A stretch of DNA of 9,562 bases from a bacterium (GTDB lineage Bacteria; AUK180): the NCBI GenBank assembly GCA_021162505.1, contig JAGGYO010000214.1, positions 1-9,562 on the forward strand, written 5' to 3'. The notes under the pieces were generated by a model that had not been told where the DNA came from, did no database searches, and worked only from the letters and a program-made list of their open reading frames with translations. Positions within the stretch are counted from its first letter, which is position 1; every line of letters starts with the position of its first letter. A program made the position numbers and the translations under genes. Below, piece after piece: positions 6,149 through 9,562 of this stretch.

Positions 6149-7339
6149 ATGAAGAAATTTTTATTGGTCTTAACATTACTTTTCTTTGCAAGTTCGGTAT
6201 TTGCTTTAAGTAATTTTGATAAGCATATTTCAAATGCCAAGATATATTATGATACAGGGGAATTTGATCAAGTTATTAATGAGCTAAAAGAAGCATTGAA
6301 TATTGTAAAAAAGAACAATCAAAAGGGAATGGTAGAGGCGTATAAGTATCTTGCATTTTCATATGTTGCTTATGGGAGTGTAGATAAAGCGAAGAATTAT
6401 TTTATTGAGATTTTAAAAATAGATGATAGTTTTGCCCTTGATAGGGATATGACTTCGCCTAAGATATTGACTGTTTTTGATCAAGCAAGGGTTGAGCTTA
6501 AGAAAATTCAAAAGGAAGAAAAGAAAAAAGAAGCCTTGGCTAAAGCAAAAACAAATGCTAATACAAAATCACAGAATTCTTACTATGTTCCTCAAAAGAA
6601 GGAGGAGAAAAAGATAGTTAAGGAACCGGCAAAGGTAGAAGTAAAAAAAGAGAAAGTAGTAAAAGAAAAGACAAAAAAGAGTACTTCTTATGATTTCGGA
6701 TATAGTAAATCTCCCAAGAAGGAGAAAAAAGTGAAACCGGAGAAAAAGGAAAAACCGAAACCGCCAAAAGTCAAAAAGGAAAAAAAATCTACTTCATACG
6801 ATTTCGGATATGGTACTAAGAAAAAGAAAGAAAAATTAGAAAAGAAAAAGTCGGAAAAAGGGAAAAGCGATCTTGTCAAAACAACAAATCCTGTAAAAAA
6901 TACTTATATTCCCCCCAAAAAACTTTCTCCACCACCTCATGGAAGGAATTATAGGCAAACCACAAAATTTAACGCTGCATGGCGTTCATTTTTAATTCCC
7001 GGTTGGGGACAGTTATACAAAGGTCAAAAGGCAAAGGGCTATATTTTCATTAGCACGACCTTACTATTAGACCTATTTTATGTTTTAAATACCAGTGCAG
7101 TGAATTCAACCTATGATGATTATGAAGCATATAAAGGTTATAATGCGGATTATGAGACGGAATATTGGGATTATTATGATAAGGCGTATAATAAATATCA
7201 ATTATTCGGCTTGATCCATTTATTGTTTTGGACTTACAATATGACCGATGCTTCATTTTTCGGTTGGAAGAAAATAAATATGTCAATGGATGTAAATAAG
7301 AAGGGTACATTTATGTTAACATTGAAAAAAGAATTTTAG
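6149..7339 (+). CDS. Exported TPR protein with Lys-rich linker and DUF5683-like C-terminus
   Basis: This 396-residue protein has four parts. First is a signal peptide (1-19, ending SSVFA). Next comes a helical TPR-like domain (about 22-118: AKIYYDTGEFDQVINELKEAL, then AYKYLAFSYVAYGSVDKAKNYFIEIL). A low-complexity, highly basic linker (about 119-270) contains the octapeptide STSYDFGY twice, at 178-185 and 214-221. The C-terminal segment starting AAWRSFLIPGWGQLYKGQKAKGY (276-298) resembles DUF5683, with two likely membrane-spanning helices (about 297-313 and 350-368). It probably sits in the inner membrane with the TPR part in the periplasm, and the basic linker may reach across to the wall. 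The function is unknown. TPR plus linker suggests scaffolding of an envelope complex with its neighbours. A weak AGGGG site precedes the start, 11 nt after the previous stop. The topology is inferred, not shown. Confidence 0.75.
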   Translation: MKKFLLVLTLLFFASSVFALSNFDKHISNAKIYYDTGEFDQVINELKEALNIVKKNNQKGMVEAYKYLAFSYVAYGSVDKAKNYFIEILKIDDSFALDRDMTSPKILTVFDQARVELKKIQKEEKKKEALAKAKTNANTKSQNSYYVPQKKEEKKIVKEPAKVEVKKEKVVKEKTKKSTSYDFGYSKSPKKEKKVKPEKKEKPKPPKVKKEKKSTSYDFGYGTKKKKEKLEKKKSEKGKSDLVKTTNPVKNTYIPPKKLSPPPHGRNYRQTTKFNAAWRSFLIPGWGQLYKGQKAKGYIFISTTLLLDLFYVLNTSAVNSTYDDYEAYKGYNADYETEYWDYYDKAYNKYQLFGLIHLLFWTYNMTDASFFGWKKINMSMDVNKKGTFMLTLKKEF

Positions 7340-7347
7340 GAGATGTT

Positions 7348-8505
7348 ATGAAAAAGAAAAATATTTTATTTTTTATTATTTTAGCTGTTTCTTTGATTAT
7401 TATTGGCGGGTGTATTGGTAAAGTGGATAGAACATTCGGACCTTTTGAGTTAAATATTACAAGTGATAGTGATACCATTGTTCAAGGAAATTCTGTTACT
7501 TTAACAGCCATTTCCGGGTTTGAAGATTATTCATGGGAGATAATTTCTGCTGATGATCACGGTTGTAATATTGATAAACTCGGGTCTGATAAGGCACAAC
7601 TTAATACCACCTATGATATTTCTAATGATACCTATATTATTACTATTAAAATTACAGATAGTAAGGGAAATTCGGGAACAAAAAAATTCTTAATTACTCG
7701 TCCATATGTACAATATTCTACAAGCGAATTATATTATCTTAGTAGTAATTCTTCTCAACTCGAAGTGTATGATATGCCCAATTTTGATCATTGGGTCGTA
7801 GATACAGGTGCCGGCTACTTCATTGATTCCGATGTTAATCCGGGTTATTTTAGACCTAGTAATAGTGTTCCTGCTTTGGCAAATATTTATGCTGTGGATG
7901 ATGAGGGGCATAAAAGCCTTACAGTATCAATAAAAATATACAATTGGAGTTATATCTATAGTAATCCGTTGCAAGATGGTTTTGTAAGTCATCAAGGATT
8001 AAATAACACCGTTTATTCCTCGGGGACCAGTGCAAATGTGGGTTCTGATACAAATAATCTTGCAGTTGAGCGAGCTTTTTTCAGTTTTACCATACCCACT
8101 GGGATCACGCATATATACTATGCTCAGCAAAGATTTTCGAAATTATCCAGTACCCCAAGCGGGATATTTTATAATAACAGTATTTATTATAAATATATTG
8201 GAATAAATGCCATCCCTCTCGCCGGACTATCTGGGTCCGTTTTTGCCACATTGAATGCAGATATAGATAATGTTGGTAATCATTATGTCTCTTACTATCA
8301 GTCCGATACCGTTGTTAGCCGTTACCTTTATTTCTACGAAGGGAGCTATATTCTTGATAGGATAAATTATTGTATAGGCAATAATTTTGATGTTGGCTTG
8401 AGGTTTTATGATGAGAATTTTTCAGAACGAACTTATTCATTATATTTTACTGGGGAATATGGTAATCCTTCTTATAAACCGAGATTGTACATTAAATATT
8501 ATTAA
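7348..8505 (+). CDS. Lipoprotein with Ig/PKD-like domains and DNRLRE-like C-terminus
   Basis: This 385-residue protein has a lipoprotein signal peptide. A hydrophobic stretch (6-19) ends in IGGC, with C22 as the predicted lipidated residue. Two beta-rich Ig/PKD-like domains follow, at about 34-118 and 119-198. Each ends with a turn like those of PKD repeats (TDSKGN at 103-108, VDDEGH at 183-188). From about 205 it resembles DNRLRE-type beta-sandwich domains: QDGFVSHQG near the start, GSDTNNLAVERAFFSFTIP (232-250), and a final NPSYKPRLYIKYY. Such domains occur in secreted and surface proteins, some binding carbohydrate. No catalytic motif is seen. AGGAG overlapping the previous stop codon serves as ribosome binding site, and the 8-nt gap shows cotranscription with the TPR/DUF5683 gene. 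It is probably anchored in the outer membrane and may act as a surface adhesin or barrel partner; that role is inference. Confidence 0.72.
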   Translation: MKKKNILFFIILAVSLIIIGGCIGKVDRTFGPFELNITSDSDTIVQGNSVTLTAISGFEDYSWEIISADDHGCNIDKLGSDKAQLNTTYDISNDTYIITIKITDSKGNSGTKKFLITRPYVQYSTSELYYLSSNSSQLEVYDMPNFDHWVVDTGAGYFIDSDVNPGYFRPSNSVPALANIYAVDDEGHKSLTVSIKIYNWSYIYSNPLQDGFVSHQGLNNTVYSSGTSANVGSDTNNLAVERAFFSFTIPTGITHIYYAQQRFSKLSSTPSGIFYNNSIYYKYIGINAIPLAGLSGSVFATLNADIDNVGNHYVSYYQSDTVVSRYLYFYEGSYILDRINYCIGNNFDVGLRFYDENFSERTYSLYFTGEYGNPSYKPRLYIKYY

Positions 8506-8506
8506 A

Positions 8507-8525
8507 GTGATCTAGTCACGGTTTT
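8507..8525 (+). terminator. Weak terminator candidate after the envelope operon
   Basis: GTGA-TCTAG-TCAC forms a 4-bp stem (5 with a T-G pair) two nucleotides after the lipoprotein stop, followed by GGTTTT. The stem is too short for confidence. The half-sites are 5 nt apart rather than the 6 expected of a Crp-type operator. Confidence 0.3.
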
Positions 8526-8626
8526 AAATTAAATTAGGCAAAATATTTCCTTAAAATTTATATTGTGTAGAGTCATTATATAGAAATGATAATAAATAAG
8601 ATCATAGGTTTCATTAAGTATTAAAT

Positions 8627-8685
8627 ATCTTGTATTTAGTGAGAATTAAAAAAGATTTACTTAGCACAGAATACGAAATACAGAT
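8627..8685. repeat. Imperfect inverted repeat in the convergent intergenic region
   Basis: ATCTTGTATTT (8627-8637) is the inverted counterpart of AAATACAGAT (8676-8685) with one extra T, and a T7 run follows at 8694-8700. It lies between two convergent genes and may form a bidirectional terminator with a long loop. The rest of 8526-8626 shows nothing recognisable. Confidence 0.3.
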
Positions 8686-8701
8686 TATAGAAATTTTTTT
8701 C

Positions 8702-9247
8702 TCAAAATCTTGCTGTAAATGTTGCTTTTTGTGCCGAGGGATTATATGTAAAGGTTACCTTTGGATTTTTAACATTGGTTTCCGTTAGAACTCCTTCCAT
8801 ATATCCTGCTATCCTGTCAAAAAGTATGGGGATATTATCCACAAAATTCAAATTGAAGGTATATTCGCCTTCTTTCAAAGAAATTACTTCCATTTTTCCA
8901 AAGTTATAGAACTGATTGTAGAGAAGCGCGGCTTTTTTAGCGACATAGGCGGGCTTTGCCATTTTCATGAATATCTTATAAACCCCGTTCAAATTCATCC
9001 TTGCCCCTTCCTGAGCTGCCTTAAAGATAATTTTTTCATCCCCATTTCCTATTTTATCAATGACTATTTTATTAATGGTCTCAAAAAGTTTAAATGGATA
9101 CCATTGTCCGGAGAAAACATATCCATCAGGCATTTCTGCCTGCAAATTTTGGGGAAGGGCTTCTACTATCTCCTGCCATTTATTCTCTCCGTAATTTTTT
9201 TTTACCCACTCTTTTGTATTTTTGATTGCAGTTCCTTTTACTTCCAT
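8702..9247 (-). CDS. HNOB/V4R-like (DUF2378-like) small sensor-fold protein lacking His and Cys
   Basis: This 181-residue cytoplasmic protein has no signal peptide. The start KGTAIKNTKEWVKKNYGENKWQEIVEALP (4-32), a middle SGQWYPFKLFETINKIV (46-62), LNGVYKIFMKMAKPAYVAKKAALLYNQFYNFGKMEV (86-121) and the end FDRIAGYMEGVLTET (143-157) resemble the HNOB/V4R superfamily, closest in my judgement to the DUF2378/TIGR02265 type best known from myxobacteria. HNOB domains bind heme through a His, and V4R domains often carry conserved Cys. This protein has neither residue anywhere, so it cannot bind heme or zinc in the usual way. It may bind a small lipophilic ligand or act as a protein-protein module. 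It is a single leftward gene with a clear AAGGAG ribosome binding site (9254-9259) and its own promoter. The family call is by motif recognition only. Confidence 0.6.
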   Translation of the reverse strand: MEVKGTAIKNTKEWVKKNYGENKWQEIVEALPQNLQAEMPDGYVFSGQWYPFKLFETINKIVIDKIGNGDEKIIFKAAQEGARMNLNGVYKIFMKMAKPAYVAKKAALLYNQFYNFGKMEVISLKEGEYTFNLNFVDNIPILFDRIAGYMEGVLTETNVKNPKVTFTYNPSAQKATFTARF

Positions 9248-9265
9248 TATAAACTCCTTAGTATT

Positions 9266-9293
9266 ATTATAATAAAAAATAAATTTTAATCAA
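9266..9293 (-). promoter_or_regulatory. Promoter of the HNOB-like gene
   Basis: On the minus strand, TTGATT (9288-9293) and a perfect TATAAT (9266-9271) are 16 bp apart. The predicted transcript starts near 9259, right at the ribosome binding site, so the leader is very short. The region is AT-rich, which lowers certainty for the -35. Confidence 0.5.
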
Positions 9294-9313
9294 GAAAAAT
9301 TATTAAAAATTCG

Positions 9314-9327
9314 GTGATAAAAATCAC
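9314..9327. promoter_or_regulatory. Crp/Fnr-like palindromic operator candidate
   Basis: GTGAT-AAAA-ATCAC is a perfect palindrome. Read as GTGA-N6-TCACA it matches the Crp-type consensus at nearly every informative position. Its centre (9320.5) is about 61.5 nt before the predicted start of the leftward HNOB-like gene, a usual place for Crp-family activators. It could instead act on the rightward unit beyond 9562, though it is about 150 nt from that promoter block. Confidence 0.45.
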
Positions 9328-9398
9328 ATTTATATAATAAGTTGGAAATTTAAAGTCCAAAAAGCTAAAAAACAAAAACTACTGCGATTGAACAAAAT

Positions 9399-9428
9399 GA
9401 TTAAAGAATCCACTTTTTTAATTTAATC
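9399..9428. repeat. 7-bp inverted repeat
   Basis: GATTAAA (9399-9405) and TTTAATC (9422-9428) are perfect inverted copies separated by 16 nt. A smaller inverted pair, TTGGA (9342-9346) and TCCAA (9356-9360), lies to the left. Both sit in the AT-rich region between the divergent HNOB-like gene and the right-edge promoter block. Their function is unknown. Confidence 0.25.
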
Positions 9429-9462
9429 GAAGTTTTACCCTTAATTTTTTTTTCGTTAGTTT

Positions 9463-9562
9463 CATTTTTTCCAAAATATTTGTAAATTATGATACAATAT
9501 GGTAAAATAAAAACAAGTTGGAAAAGGTGAAATTCCAATATAACAGAATATGATGATATGGC
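9463..9562 (+). promoter_or_regulatory. 100-nt promoter-region block, copy 2 (cut by the window edge)
   Basis: This is the second copy of the block at 4507-4606, in the same orientation and without gaps. TTGTA-N8-TACAA recurs at 9480-9497, and TTGTAA/TAAAAT with 17-bp spacing recurs at 9480-9508. The window ends at ATATGGC, exactly where copy 1 enters its -24 element. The expected continuation is a sigma-54 -24/-12 element and a rightward gene. The -12 half cannot be seen, so the promoter call rests on the similarity to copy 1. Confidence 0.6.

Noticed and set aside
8507..8519. GTGA/TCAC as a second Crp-type operator
   Set aside because: The half-sites are separated by 5 nt instead of 6, and the site lies just after a stop codon between convergent genes.
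1..9562. CRISPR arrays, tRNA or rRNA genes, transposase genes
   Set aside because: No regularly spaced direct repeats, no cloverleaf or rRNA-like conserved stretches and no transposase motifs were recognised by eye.

Overview
The window is AT-rich, roughly 30% GC by eye. It reads as chromosome from a diderm (Gram-negative type) bacterium, probably an uncultivated lineage. The diderm evidence is a signal-peptide-bearing beta-barrel-like protein ending in Phe, a lipobox lipoprotein, and a periplasmic TPR/DUF5683-type protein. A sigma-54 type promoter and an RNase HIII-type enzyme are also present. I cannot place the organism more precisely from sequence alone.

Region 1 (1-3931) is a tightly packed rightward housekeeping operon. 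In order it holds queD (queuosine/tetrahydropterin pathway), an RNase HIII-type nuclease without the usual N-terminal domain, a XerC/XerD-type tyrosine recombinase, rlmN (rRNA/tRNA adenine C2 methylation), and a short NagZ-like family 3 glycoside hydrolase. Each gene overlaps the next by 11-19 nt, so translational coupling is likely. A leader with a plausible -10 box precedes queD.

Region 2 (about 3932-4480) looks like an inserted cassette. It holds one four-helix-bundle gene of the S23/TIGR02436 type, preceded by two degenerate copies and followed by one inverted copy of a G/T-rich motif of about 26 nt.

Region 3 (4507-8505) is a three-gene cell-envelope operon: outer-membrane-barrel candidate, Lys-rich TPR/DUF5683 protein, and lipoprotein with Ig-like and DNRLRE-like domains. 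A textbook sigma-54 -24/-12 element lies just before it. The 100 nt ending in the -24 GGC recur without gaps at the very right edge of the window (9463-9562). A second operon with the same control therefore probably begins just outside.

Region 4 (8506-9562) holds one leftward gene for a 181-residue protein resembling the HNOB/V4R/DUF2378 sensor fold but with no His or Cys. It has its own -35/-10 and a Crp/Fnr-like palindrome upstream. The rest is intergenic sequence with small inverted repeats.

The most interesting signals are the duplicated sigma-54 promoter block with the envelope operon it controls, the four-helix-bundle cassette, and the His/Cys-free sensor-like protein under a Crp-like site.
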